Assembly (NCBI GenBank): GCA_028871345.1
Contig: JAGWNK010000005.1
Location: 1-64,000, forward strand
Direction: 5' to 3'
Length of the DNA: 64,000 nt
From: Alphaproteobacteria bacterium
GTDB lineage: Bacteria > Pseudomonadota > Alphaproteobacteria > Micropepsales > Micropepsaceae
Shown here: positions 34,340-44,293 of the stretch, piece by piece
Position numbering within the stretch: position 1 is the first letter of the stretch
Layout: each line of letters opens with the position of its first letter
Program-made: the position numbers and the translations under genes
The notes under the pieces: generated by a model
The model's input: the letters and a program-made list of their open reading frames with translations, nothing else
Told to the model about the DNA's origin: nothing
Database searches by the model: none

Positions 34340-36073
34340 ATGAGTATCAGCGCCGCGGCCGCCAGACCGATCGTTACCGCATCGCCGATCGATATCGCGA
34401 TCGTGGTGATCTATTTCATCTTCGTCATCGGCATCGGCATCTACCTGAAGAAATACACCAAGACCGGCGAAGACTTCTTCATGGCCGGCCGCGAGATGAC
34501 GGCTTGGATCGCCGGGCTGAGCTTCCTGTCGGCCAATCTCGGCGCCCTGGAGCTTTTGGGCTGGGCCGGATCGGCCTACGAATACGGCATCCTGGCCGTG
34601 CACTGGTACTGGATCGGCGCCATCCCCGCCATGATCCTGCTCGGTCTGGTGATGATGCCTTTCTACTACGCATCGCGCACGCATTCGGTGCCGGGCTATC
34701 TGCAGCTGCGCTACGGCCGCGCCGCCAGCGGACTTTCCGCCATCAGCTTCGCCGTGATGACCATCCTGATGAGCGGCGTGAACATCTTCGCCATGGCCGC
34801 CGTGATGCAGGTGGTGCTCGGCTGGAACATGAACTTCAGCATCTGGGTGTCCTCGGCCAGCATGGGCGCCTATGTCGTGCTGGCGGGGCTGCTGTCGGCG
34901 ATCTTCAACGAAGTGCTGCAGTTCGTGCTGATCTGGCTGGGTTCGCTCTTGATCCCCATCCTGGGTCTGTTCCAGGCGGGCGGCTGGAGCGGACTGAAGC
35001 AGCACATCATGACCAATCTGACGCATTTCGGGGTCGCCAATCCCGACAGCTACATGCATGTCTGGACCACGCTGGGCAATTTCAAAGACAACCCGATGGG
35101 CATCAACTGGATCGGCATCGTCTTCGGCCTGGGTGCCGTCATTTCGATGGGATACTGGACGACCGACTTTCTCGTGGTGCAGCGCGTGATGTCGGCGCGC
35201 GACCTGCGTTCCGCCAAGATGGCGCCCCTGATCGGCGCGGCGTTCAAGATGTTCGTTCCGGTCATCGTCATCCTGCCCGGCCTCCTGGGCCTGGGACTGC
35301 TCGACGTCCACCTGGTGTCGCAGACCGCGGTCAGCGCCGCGGCGGCGCACGGGGCGACGCTCTACAGCTACAACGACGTCCTGCCCCTGATGCTGGCCAA
35401 GTATTGCGGGCCGGCGCTTCTCGGCCTGGGCATCACCGCCCTGATCGCAGGCTTCATGTCGGGCATGGCCGGCAACGTCACCGCCTTCGCGACGGTTTGG
35501 ACGCACGACATCTACAAGCCGATGATGAATCCCAACGCCTCGGACGGCCACTATCTCGCCATGGGGCGCTGGAGCACGGTGCTGGGCATCCTCGTCAGCA
35601 TCGGCACCGCCTATTTCGTCATGCAGTTCGCCAGCATCATGGACTACGTGCAGGCGCTGTTCAGCTTCTTCATCGCACCTCTGTTCGGCACGGTGATCCT
35701 GGGCATGCTGTGGAAGCGCACCACGCCGGCCGGCGGATTCTGGGGGCTGCTGGCGGGGACCGTCGGCTCGATCGCCATGTATTTCTGGGTCGATCTGCAG
35801 CCCTCGGCGCTGCGCTACATCGCCTTGTCGCCCGACGCCATGCCGATGGCCGCGGACATGTTCCGCGCGCTGTGGAGCTTCGTCATCGTGGTGCTCGTGA
35901 CCGTGGGCGTCACCCTGGTGACGCCCCCCAAGCCCCAGAGCGAGCTGAAAGGCCTGGTGATGGGATGCACCGACATCCCGTCGGAAGGCAGCTATCCGCT
36001 GATCCACAGGCCGGCGTTCTGGGCCGTGGTGATCTTCGCCGTCTTCGCCGCACTCAACTGGTATTTCCGCTGA
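34340..36073 (+). CDS. sodium/solute symporter (SSS family), probable L-arabinose importer
   Basis: The 577-residue transporter has about 14 predicted helices of the SLC5/SSS fold. It starts with YFIFVIGIGIYLKKYTKTGE, a typical SSS first helix and loop with the DFFMAGREMTAW motif. Sodium-site helices include LSFLSANLGALELLGWAGSA near residue 58 and MSGMAGNVTAFATVWTHDIY near residue 373. The C-terminal tail carries an extra soluble segment. Being 24 bases after araD, it is the best candidate for L-arabinose uptake across the inner membrane. Substrate is inferred from context. Confidence 0.88.
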   Translation: MSISAAAARPIVTASPIDIAIVVIYFIFVIGIGIYLKKYTKTGEDFFMAGREMTAWIAGLSFLSANLGALELLGWAGSAYEYGILAVHWYWIGAIPAMILLGLVMMPFYYASRTHSVPGYLQLRYGRAASGLSAISFAVMTILMSGVNIFAMAAVMQVVLGWNMNFSIWVSSASMGAYVVLAGLLSAIFNEVLQFVLIWLGSLLIPILGLFQAGGWSGLKQHIMTNLTHFGVANPDSYMHVWTTLGNFKDNPMGINWIGIVFGLGAVISMGYWTTDFLVVQRVMSARDLRSAKMAPLIGAAFKMFVPVIVILPGLLGLGLLDVHLVSQTAVSAAAAHGATLYSYNDVLPLMLAKYCGPALLGLGITALIAGFMSGMAGNVTAFATVWTHDIYKPMMNPNASDGHYLAMGRWSTVLGILVSIGTAYFVMQFASIMDYVQALFSFFIAPLFGTVILGMLWKRTTPAGGFWGLLAGTVGSIAMYFWVDLQPSALRYIALSPDAMPMAADMFRALWSFVIVVLVTVGVTLVTPPKPQSELKGLVMGCTDIPSEGSYPLIHRPAFWAVVIFAVFAALNWYFR

Positions 36074-36079
36074 GGGACC

Positions 36080-36301
36080 ATGCACAGCCACGTCAATTCC
36101 ATCTGGTTCCTGATCGGGCTGCAGCTTCTGATCTACGGCGCCCTGATCACCGGGACCGGTATCTGGGAGCTCTTCTATCCGCCCGCCCGGGTCGTGGACC
36201 TCGCCTGGATGCATCCCGCGATCTGGTGGGGCGCCATCCTGGTGGGGCTCGGCCTGTTCTACGTCATCCACTATCGCCCGTCCCGGACCATCAGCAACTG
36301 A
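36080..36301 (+). CDS. small two-helix membrane protein in the arabinose operon
   Basis: The 73-residue product has two hydrophobic segments (SIWFLIGLQLLIYGALITGT near residue 7 and HPAIWWGAILVGLGLFYVIH near residue 45) separated by a short loop, and a polar tail (YRPSRTISN). It begins six bases after the first symporter and precedes the second. I do not recognise a family. Such small proteins beside SSS transporters could be accessory subunits, as YhdT is beside PanF, but this is inference. The tight spacing and intact frame support it as a real gene. Confidence 0.65.
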   Translation: MHSHVNSIWFLIGLQLLIYGALITGTGIWELFYPPARVVDLAWMHPAIWWGAILVGLGLFYVIHYRPSRTISN

Positions 36302-36399
36302 GCGCCATGCGACGAAGCGCAGACCAGACAGGGAGTGCGGCACCTACCTAACATCCGGGACAGCCGTCCTCGGACCACAGCTTGAAGGGGGCAATCTTC

Positions 36400-38220
36400 A
36401 TGAACAGCAACACGGTCAACAAGGCCGCCGGCGATATCGCCGGATTCTTCAACGCACCGCCGCCGGGCCACGGCCCGGTGTTCGATGCGACCGACTGGAT
36501 CGTGGTGGCGGTGTTCATCGCCGTCATGCTGGCGGTCGTGGTGGCCTCGATGCTGAAGAAGGCCGAGTCCGGCAAGGATTACTTCCTGTCGGGACGCGAT
36601 TCGGGATGGCTGCAGATCGGCTCGTCGATCTTCTCCTCCAACATCGGTTCCGAACATCTCGTCGGCCTGGCCGGCGCCGGCTTCGCCACCGGCATGGCGA
36701 TGGCGCACTGGGAGATGCAGGGCTGGATCATCCTCGCCCTGGGCTGGGTCTTCGTGCCGCTGTACGATCGCATGAAGATCTTCACCATGCCGGAGTTCCT
36801 CGAGCTGCGCTTCAGCCGCGGCTCGCGCAACGTGCTCAGCCTGCTCACCATGGCGAGCCTGGTGCTGACCAAGATCGCGGCCACCATCTACGCCGGCGAC
36901 GTGGTGGTGCGCACGCTGCTCGGCATCAACAGCGTCAGCATCTTCGGCTTCGAGATCGACGTGTTCTGGGCCATCGCGCTCGGCCTCGCCTTCACCACCG
37001 GCCTCTACACCGTGCTGGGCGGGCTGCGCGTCATCATGTACACCTCGGTGCTGCAGGCGCCGGTCCTGATCTTCGGCTCCCTCTGCATCCTCTATTCCGG
37101 CCTCAGAGTGCTGGGCCACGGCGACCTTCTCGCCGGCTGGCACGCCACCGTCGTGGCGGCTGGCGCCAACATCCACCTGATCCGCTCGTTCCACGATCCG
37201 GAATGGTCGTGGGCGGCGGTGCTGCCGAGCTCGATGATCATCGGCTTCTGGTACTGGTGCACCGACCAGTACATCGTCCAGCGCGTTCTCGCCGGGCGCA
37301 ACCAGCAGCAGTCGCGGCGCGGCGCCATCCTGGCGGCGTACTTCAAGCTGACGCCGGTCTTCATCTTCCTGGTGCCGGGCATGGTGGCCTTTGCGCTGAC
37401 GCACGACCCGGCGGCCAACTTCACCACCAACGGCGACGCCGCCTATACCTCGCTGGTGGCCCAGATCCTGCCACACGGCCTGCGCGGCATGGTGGCCTGC
37501 GCCATGATCGTGGCGCTGATGGCCTCGCTGGGCTCGAAGTTCAACGCCTCTGCCACGCTGTTCACCATGGACTTCTTCCGCGAATGGTACCCCGACGCGT
37601 CGGGGCGCACGGAAGTCGTGGTGGGGCGCATCGCCACCGCGGTGATCGTCGGCATCGGCATCTGCTGGGTGCTGGTGATCAAGAGCCTGAGCTCGAACCT
37701 CTACACCTACCTGCAAAGCGTGCAGAGCTACCTGTCGCCCGCCATCGTGGTGCTGTTCGTGCTGGGCGTGTTCTGGAAACGGGCCAACGCCAAGGGAGCC
37801 TTGATCGCCTTCGTCGTCGGCGTCATCGGCGGCTTCGCGCGGCTGGCGGCCGACATCTATATGCGCGCCGAGGACACGCTGGTGCTGGGGCTGAAGCGGC
37901 AGCTCTTCAACCACCAGATCACCCAGGCCCAGTTCGACGCGGCGATCGCGCCCATCCAGGCGAAGTACGGCTTCATCTTCACCATGTGGGACATCAACTG
38001 GCTCTACTATTGCCAGATCCTGCTCGTGGTCACGGCCGTGCTGATGGTCGGCATCAGCCTGATGACCAAGGCGCCCCATCCCAGGACAGTCAAGTACACC
38101 TGGTACGGCGCCACGCCCGAGGAGAAGGCGGCCACGCGCGCCAGCTGGAACGCGGTGGACGTCATCCTCAGCGCCATCGTCGTCGCCGCGGTGATCGTCT
38201 TCTACTACAGCTTCTGGTGA
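36400..38220 (+). CDS. sodium/solute symporter (SSS family), second copy
   Basis: The 606-residue SLC5/SSS transporter differs strongly from the first. SSS motifs are KKAESGKDYFLSGRDSGWLQ near residue 52, IFSSNIGSEHLVGLAGAGFA near residue 77, GGLRVIMYTSVLQAPVLIFG near residue 206, and ALMASLGSKFNASATLFTMD near residue 374. An SGLT-like R/W-rich GFWYWCTDQYIVQRVLAGRN segment near residue 284 suggests a sugar substrate. The ATG at 36400 follows AAGGGGGC; a TTG at 36382 is less likely. Last gene of the ara operon. Confidence 0.87.
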   Translation: MNSNTVNKAAGDIAGFFNAPPPGHGPVFDATDWIVVAVFIAVMLAVVVASMLKKAESGKDYFLSGRDSGWLQIGSSIFSSNIGSEHLVGLAGAGFATGMAMAHWEMQGWIILALGWVFVPLYDRMKIFTMPEFLELRFSRGSRNVLSLLTMASLVLTKIAATIYAGDVVVRTLLGINSVSIFGFEIDVFWAIALGLAFTTGLYTVLGGLRVIMYTSVLQAPVLIFGSLCILYSGLRVLGHGDLLAGWHATVVAAGANIHLIRSFHDPEWSWAAVLPSSMIIGFWYWCTDQYIVQRVLAGRNQQQSRRGAILAAYFKLTPVFIFLVPGMVAFALTHDPAANFTTNGDAAYTSLVAQILPHGLRGMVACAMIVALMASLGSKFNASATLFTMDFFREWYPDASGRTEVVVGRIATAVIVGIGICWVLVIKSLSSNLYTYLQSVQSYLSPAIVVLFVLGVFWKRANAKGALIAFVVGVIGGFARLAADIYMRAEDTLVLGLKRQLFNHQITQAQFDAAIAPIQAKYGFIFTMWDINWLYYCQILLVVTAVLMVGISLMTKAPHPRTVKYTWYGATPEEKAATRASWNAVDVILSAIVVAAVIVFYYSFW

Positions 38221-38233
38221 TCGAGAACGGCAA

Positions 38234-38254
38234 GGCGGCGAACCCTCCGCCGCC
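38234..38254. terminator. hairpin between convergent symporter and GH127 genes
   Basis: GGCGGCG and CGCCGCC form a seven-base stem with a seven-base loop between the two stops. No T run follows, so efficiency is doubtful. Confidence 0.35.
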
Positions 38255-38262
38255 GTGTCCTT

Positions 38263-40080
38263 TCAGCCGACGGTCGCCTGATAGAGCCGCGTCGATTCCT
38301 GCGCCACGGCAAAGAAGGGCTTGAAGGTCTGCGCCCCTTCCGGCGTCGTCACCCGCCATTCGGGGCCGGACGATGCCTGCTTCACCGCCATCAGCTCGTC
38401 GCGATGGAACGGCAGGAAGCGCGGGCCGACGGCGAACAGCGCCAGCGGCCCCTGCACCACCGCCAGGTGCCCCGGGTGCTTGTCGTCCACCGCCTCGAGC
38501 CGCAGGGGCGCCTCGAGGGTCAGCGCGATGCGGTCGCCGTTGCGCCAGGTGCGCCGGATGGCGAAGAATTTTCCGGGCTGCGGCCCGTCGGCGAAGCGCC
38601 GGCCGTTGACCGCGATGCGCGTGCCTGCCCCCGCCCAGGCCGGAATGCGCAGCATCACCGCGAAAGTCTCCTCGTGCGGCGTGGCGACGGCGATCTCGAT
38701 GTCGGGCGCCAGCGGATATTGCGTCGTCTGGCGGAGCGTGACGGTGCGCCCGCCCCGCTTCCAGGTGAACTGCGACGGCGCGTAGAGATTGATCGCCACC
38801 GCATCGGGCCGCGTCAGATAGGCCGAGATGCCGTAATCGGCGACCACCTGGCCGATGGTGCCCGAGCAGCAGGTGCAGTGGTACTCGTGATAGAACTTGG
38901 CGCCGATATTGTTGTAGTCGGAATAGTAGAATGCGGTGCCGTCGGACTTCATCGGCAAGGCGCCCAGGATCGCGTTGTAGAGCACGCGCTCCATCGAATC
39001 CCCGAAGCGGCTTTCGCCGGTCACCGACATCAGGTAGCGCGCCGCCTTGAAGTGGCCGTATGAGCCGCACGGCGTCTCGAAGCTCGCGTGCGTCGTGTCG
39101 AGGCTGTCGCCCAGCGCTCCCGAGCCGGGCGCGACGAACGCTTCGTTGGGACCCCAGCCGCCGGTGGCGAAGCTTTGCGCCACGATGAGGTCGAAGCCGT
39201 TGGCGGCCGCGCCCAGATGCATGGCGCTGCCGTCGGTGATGTAGGCCTGCATGGCGGAGCTCAGGGCGTTCATGTGGCTGTAGGCATGCTTGCCCGGCAG
39301 GACATTGTCCCCGCGCGCCAGCGGAGCGAAATAAGCCTGATCGAGCAGAAAGCGCCGCGCCAGGGCGCGGTAGCGGTCGCCCGCGCCGCGCTTCCACGCC
39401 AGATAAAGGTTCTCCGGCAAGGTGTAGGACTCGTCCCAGCCGAACGCCACGTTGGGATGGGGCCGCGCCGCCATCTCGGGCCGCGTCAGCGCCTTCTCGG
39501 GCAGATGGGGAAGTGCCGCATCGGTGGCGCGGTTGAGAACGTCGAGCGCATTCGAAACACCAGCGAAGCTGTAGGCGTCGAGCAGGCCGATGTTGATCTT
39601 GTCGAAGGTGTAGGCCGGCAATGCGTAGTCGTCGTAGAACTTCGCCGTGATGGTCGGTGCGAAGCCGGCCACGAGGCGCGCCACCTTCTCGGCCGTGGCG
39701 CGGTCGCCCGTGACGGCATGTGCGCGGGACAAGGCGGAGACGTATTGCCCGAAACAATGGCCGGGAATGAAGCCGCGGAAGTCGGCCGGGATGTTGTACT
39801 TGCGGACCCAGTTGTACCAGCCTCCGAGATCGGGCCCGGGCGCCGCCAGGCCGGCGCGCTGGCGGAACGGCTTGAGCAGCGCATCCTCGTCCATCGCCAT
39901 CAAGGTGTCGTGCTGGCGGCGGAACTGTTCGAGCATCGGTCCGTCGAGCAGCGTCACATCGCCGTAAGAGGCGGGCGTCAACGCCACGGGCGCGTGCGGC
40001 GCGCCTGCGACGGGATCGGCCATGAGGCCGGCAGCCAGCGTGGAGCCGGCCAATTGCAGGACCGTTCGACGCGTTTCCAT
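38263..40080 (-). CDS. GH127 (DUF1680) beta-L-arabinofuranosidase-like enzyme, exported
   Basis: A 605-residue (alpha/alpha)6-barrel glycosidase. It starts with a signal peptide (METRRTVLQLAGSTLAAGLM). Markers are LDGPMLEQFRRQHDTLMAMD near residue 49, NALDVLN, the Glu/Cys segment HASFETPCGSYGHFKAARYL near residue 335, and the Cys pair of the metal-thiolate site in HEYHCTCCSGTIGQVVADYG near residue 405. In characterised GH127 enzymes one Cys acts as nucleophile with zinc bound by three Cys and one Glu. It would remove beta-linked L-arabinofuranose, as in plant glycoprotein hydroxyproline arabinosides. GGAG precedes the ATG. Operator box g lies 15-30 bases upstream. Confidence 0.85.
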   Translation of the reverse strand: METRRTVLQLAGSTLAAGLMADPVAGAPHAPVALTPASYGDVTLLDGPMLEQFRRQHDTLMAMDEDALLKPFRQRAGLAAPGPDLGGWYNWVRKYNIPADFRGFIPGHCFGQYVSALSRAHAVTGDRATAEKVARLVAGFAPTITAKFYDDYALPAYTFDKINIGLLDAYSFAGVSNALDVLNRATDAALPHLPEKALTRPEMAARPHPNVAFGWDESYTLPENLYLAWKRGAGDRYRALARRFLLDQAYFAPLARGDNVLPGKHAYSHMNALSSAMQAYITDGSAMHLGAAANGFDLIVAQSFATGGWGPNEAFVAPGSGALGDSLDTTHASFETPCGSYGHFKAARYLMSVTGESRFGDSMERVLYNAILGALPMKSDGTAFYYSDYNNIGAKFYHEYHCTCCSGTIGQVVADYGISAYLTRPDAVAINLYAPSQFTWKRGGRTVTLRQTTQYPLAPDIEIAVATPHEETFAVMLRIPAWAGAGTRIAVNGRRFADGPQPGKFFAIRRTWRNGDRIALTLEAPLRLEAVDDKHPGHLAVVQGPLALFAVGPRFLPFHRDELMAVKQASSGPEWRVTTPEGAQTFKPFFAVAQESTRLYQATVG

Positions 40081-40094
40081 GGCGTGTCTCCGCG

Positions 40095-40112
40095 TTGTTT
40101 GTCTGACATATA
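40095..40112. promoter_or_regulatory. arabinose-locus box g (upstream of GH127)
   Basis: TTGTTTGTCTGACATATA contains TGTCTGACA, the most symmetrical copy of the box. It lies directly before the GH127 gene on the minus strand. Confidence 0.6.
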
Positions 40113-40304
40113 TAGCATGCGTCAATCCGCCGTTCCGTAGGGAAAGCAAACGGCCCCGACGGCCGGCCGCCCGCGACCAAGCGGCACGGGCGGCCCCCGG
40201 CCGAGGCCGTTTTGCGCCTGTGCCGGCCGCCGCAGCCATTCCGCCGCATTGCTGGAGCCAGCCGCGCCACCCATCGTGGAGCCGGTGGGCACAACGGCAA
40301 TCAG

Positions 40305-41024
40305 ATGCTGCAGGACGTCGAACAACTCGGAGGACCGGCGCGCTTCACCTATTGTGAAGACGCCAACATCCCCGACTATCTCAACCGCCACTATTGGTGG
40401 GCCTATGTCCATCCCAAGGCGGTCCACTTCTTCGACCGGGGCTGGGTGATCAATCTCATCCTGCTCGGCAACTACCACCGCCTGCGCGACGCGGCGCTGG
40501 CGGAATTCTCGGAACGCCCGCTGGGGCGGATGCTGCAGATCTCCTGTGCCTACGGAGATCTTTCGGCCCGCCTGGCACGGCGCGCGGCCAAGCTCGGCGG
40601 CACGCTGGAAGTGGTCGACGTGCTGCCCATCCAGCTCAAGAACCTCAAATGGAAGCTGCCGTCGCGCACGCCCGCGCGGCTGCTGCGCATGGACTCCACC
40701 GACCTGCGCCTTCCCGATCAGTCCTATGAGCAGGTGCTGCTGTTCTTCCTGCTGCACGAACAGCCCGCCGATATCCGCTCCAAGACGCTGCGCGAGGCGC
40801 TGCGGGTGCTGAAGCCCGGCGGCAAGCTCGTGATCGTCGAGTTCGCCAAGCCCAAGTGGTGGAATCCAATGCGCTATCTGCTGCGTCCGCTGCTGGGCAC
40901 GCTGGAGCCTTTCGCGCTCGACCTGTGGGACAGGGACCTCGTCGAGATGCTGCCGCCCTTCACCGGCGTGCGGCGCTCCCTTTATTATGGCGGGCTGTAC
41001 CAGAAGCTGGTCGTCACGCGCTGA
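40305..41024 (+). CDS. rquA: rhodoquinone biosynthesis methyltransferase-like protein RquA
   Basis: A 239-residue class I SAM-fold protein. The run YLNRHYWWAYVHPKAVHFFD (about residues 25-44) and LLFFLLHEQPADIRSKTLRE (145-164) match what I know of RquA from Rhodospirillum. The usual glycine-rich SAM loop is replaced by LQISCAYGDLSARLARR (77-93), as in RquA. RquA converts ubiquinone to rhodoquinone, a low-potential quinone that lets fumarate reductase run in reverse during anaerobic growth. It also carries a C-terminal ALDLWDRDL...YYGGLYQKLV segment. Start at ATG 40305 was chosen; a longer frame begins at 40212. No neighbours in the pathway are visible here. A UbiE/COQ5-like enzyme is the alternative. 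Confidence 0.8.
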   Translation: MLQDVEQLGGPARFTYCEDANIPDYLNRHYWWAYVHPKAVHFFDRGWVINLILLGNYHRLRDAALAEFSERPLGRMLQISCAYGDLSARLARRAAKLGGTLEVVDVLPIQLKNLKWKLPSRTPARLLRMDSTDLRLPDQSYEQVLLFFLLHEQPADIRSKTLREALRVLKPGGKLVIVEFAKPKWWNPMRYLLRPLLGTLEPFALDLWDRDLVEMLPPFTGVRRSLYYGGLYQKLVVTR

Positions 41025-41098
41025 GCGCCGCGGCGACAGTCTGCGACGGACTTGTCACGTCTTTCGGTGTAAGATGCACCCAGTATTGGGAGGGCAAC

Positions 41099-41365
41099 AT
41101 GCATCCGTTCTTCATCATCGGCGCCGTCTACCACATGCTTGCCGTGGCGGTGCTGGCGTTCTTCGTTCTCTTCGCGGCCAGCAGGGCCGACGGCTTCGTC
41201 AAGATACTGGGCAATGTGCTGGGCTGGCTCTTGTTGATTGCCGCCTTGCTGGTGCTGGTCTGCGGCGTGATCGGCGGGCCCTACGCCCACCCCTTCGGCG
41301 CCATGGGCTGGGGCGTGCATACGGACGCACCAAGCATCGCCGGACCGCCGCCGGCCGCAAAATAG
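41099..41365 (+). CDS. small membrane protein, 88 aa
   Basis: The product starts MHPFFIIGAVYHMLAVAVLA and has two hydrophobic helices (about residues 4-27 and 38-60), a short polar linker with Lys, and a Pro/Ala tail. A strong GGGAGGGCAAC precedes the ATG. I do not recognise the family. It lies 74 bases after rquA on the same strand, so co-expression with a quinone-modifying enzyme is possible. It converges with lpdA. Confidence 0.65.
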   Translation: MHPFFIIGAVYHMLAVAVLAFFVLFAASRADGFVKILGNVLGWLLLIAALLVLVCGVIGGPYAHPFGAMGWGVHTDAPSIAGPPPAAK

Positions 41366-41372
41366 CAAACGG

Positions 41373-42776
<1,404 letters not shown>

Positions 42777-42847
42777 GACGAAATCTTCCGTGTTGAGGGC
42801 CGCGCATACTTAGAGCAAGTTGGAACGGGTTTAAACCGCCACGGCGC

Positions 42848-44293
42848 TCATGGCTGATGACCGCCGGCCGGGGTGCGCGGCCCCTCCACGCGATAGACCA
42901 CATAATGGGCGATGGGAATGCCGCCGCGTTCGCGGTCGATGCGGGCAACGAGCGTGACCTTCCCGAAATAGGCGCGCACCACATCGGCCCGGTCGCGGCG
43001 GAGTTCCGCGACGTAGAGCGCGGGACGGGCGAACAGCGCCGGTGACGCGACAGGGGCTGAGTCCCAGCGGTAATCCTCGCCCAACTGGACGACGGGCGCC
43101 TTGTCGTAGAAGGCAAACCATCCCGTCGTGGCGTAATCGGTGGTGAGGATCGCCCCCGCATGCTGGCGCAGACGCAAGGCATCGAGCGTCGCCGTCACCT
43201 GCGGCATGCCCACCGCCAGGAGGCGGGCCAGCGGATCCTTGCGCCCCATCGGCACCACGCCGACCAGAGCCTGGGCATAGCCGGCGACCAGCAGCGCGGC
43301 CGCCACCGGCGCGGCAAGCTTGGAAGACCACAACGCCAGGCGGGCCTTGATCCCCTGCCAGTCCCGGCGGACGACGGCATCGGCGGCGGCGGCGGCCAGC
43401 ACGGGATACAGAAAACAAGGCCAGTTGCCCTGCACGCGGTCGTGCAGGGAGTGGATCACGAAATAGGCGATGGACGGCCACAACAGCGAGGCGATGAGGG
43501 CGCGGCCGGGCCGGTCGGGTGCGCCGGCGAGCGTGAGAACGCCGAGCAGCAGCACGAAAGGCGAGGCGAGCAGGAGCTGGGCGCCGAGGAACTCGAAGAG
43601 AAAGCGCGCCGTCAGCGAGCCGCTTGTGATGCGCCCCAACTGGAAGGCGAAGGTCTCCCAGCCATGCGAGGCATTCCACAGAAGATTGGGGGCAAACAGC
43701 ACCAGCGCCAAGGCGCCGCCCAGGTACGGCCAGGGCGTGGCGAGCCAGCGGCGCTGGCGGGCCATCAGCCACACCAGGATGCCGACACCAAGAAACAATC
43801 CGGTGTACTTGGACAGCAGCGCGAGGCCGGAGGCGGCGCCGACCGCCAGCCACCAGCGGCCGTCGTTGCTTTCGCCCACCTTGGCCAACGCCCAGAACAC
43901 GGCGGCGGAGGTTGCGATGGAGGGCGCATCGGGCGTGGCCGCCAGCGCCTCGACAGAGACCAGCAGCGTCAGGTTGAAGAACAGACAGGCCCAGGCACCC
44001 GCCTTCTCGCTGGCCGAGACAATGGCGGCGGCCCGCCACACGAACCAGCCGGCCGCAAAGGACAACAGAATGGAGCCGATGCGCACGCCGAACGCCGTGT
44101 CGCCGAACAGCAAGGTGCCGGCGCGAATGACGAAAGCGATCGCGGGAGGATGGTCGAAATAGCCCGCCGCCAGATGGCGCGACCACAGCCAGTAATAGGC
44201 TTCGTCGGCCGACAGCGGCAGCAAGGCGCCCGCGATCAGGCGCAGGCCCGCAAGCGCCGTCAGCGCAGCGACGAGCCGCGCATCTCGGTTCAT
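42848..44293 (-). CDS. GT39-like membrane glycosyltransferase (ArnT/PMT family)
   Basis: A 481-residue integral membrane enzyme with about 11-12 helices. The first external loop has the conserved acidic motif LSADEAYYWLWSRHLAAGYF followed by DHPP, as in ArnT-type transferases that move sugars from polyprenyl phosphate. Downstream there are VSVEALAATPDAPSIATSAA and a C-terminal periplasmic domain. The start overlaps the stop of the GT2-GtrA gene by four bases (ATGA), so the two genes form a pair: GT2 charges undecaprenyl phosphate and the GT39 enzyme transfers the sugar to an acceptor such as lipid A. The acceptor is unknown. Confidence 0.85.
   Translation of the reverse strand: MNRDARLVAALTALAGLRLIAGALLPLSADEAYYWLWSRHLAAGYFDHPPAIAFVIRAGTLLFGDTAFGVRIGSILLSFAAGWFVWRAAAIVSASEKAGAWACLFFNLTLLVSVEALAATPDAPSIATSAAVFWALAKVGESNDGRWWLAVGAASGLALLSKYTGLFLGVGILVWLMARQRRWLATPWPYLGGALALVLFAPNLLWNASHGWETFAFQLGRITSGSLTARFLFEFLGAQLLLASPFVLLLGVLTLAGAPDRPGRALIASLLWPSIAYFVIHSLHDRVQGNWPCFLYPVLAAAAADAVVRRDWQGIKARLALWSSKLAAPVAAALLVAGYAQALVGVVPMGRKDPLARLLAVGMPQVTATLDALRLRQHAGAILTTDYATTGWFAFYDKAPVVQLGEDYRWDSAPVASPALFARPALYVAELRRDRADVVRAYFGKVTLVARIDRERGGIPIAHYVVYRVEGPRTPAGGHQP

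Noticed and set aside
33563-36343. A 926-codon minus-strand frame across araD and the first symporter
   Set aside because: It is a low-complexity His/Arg/Asp/Gly-rich shadow of the plus-strand genes.
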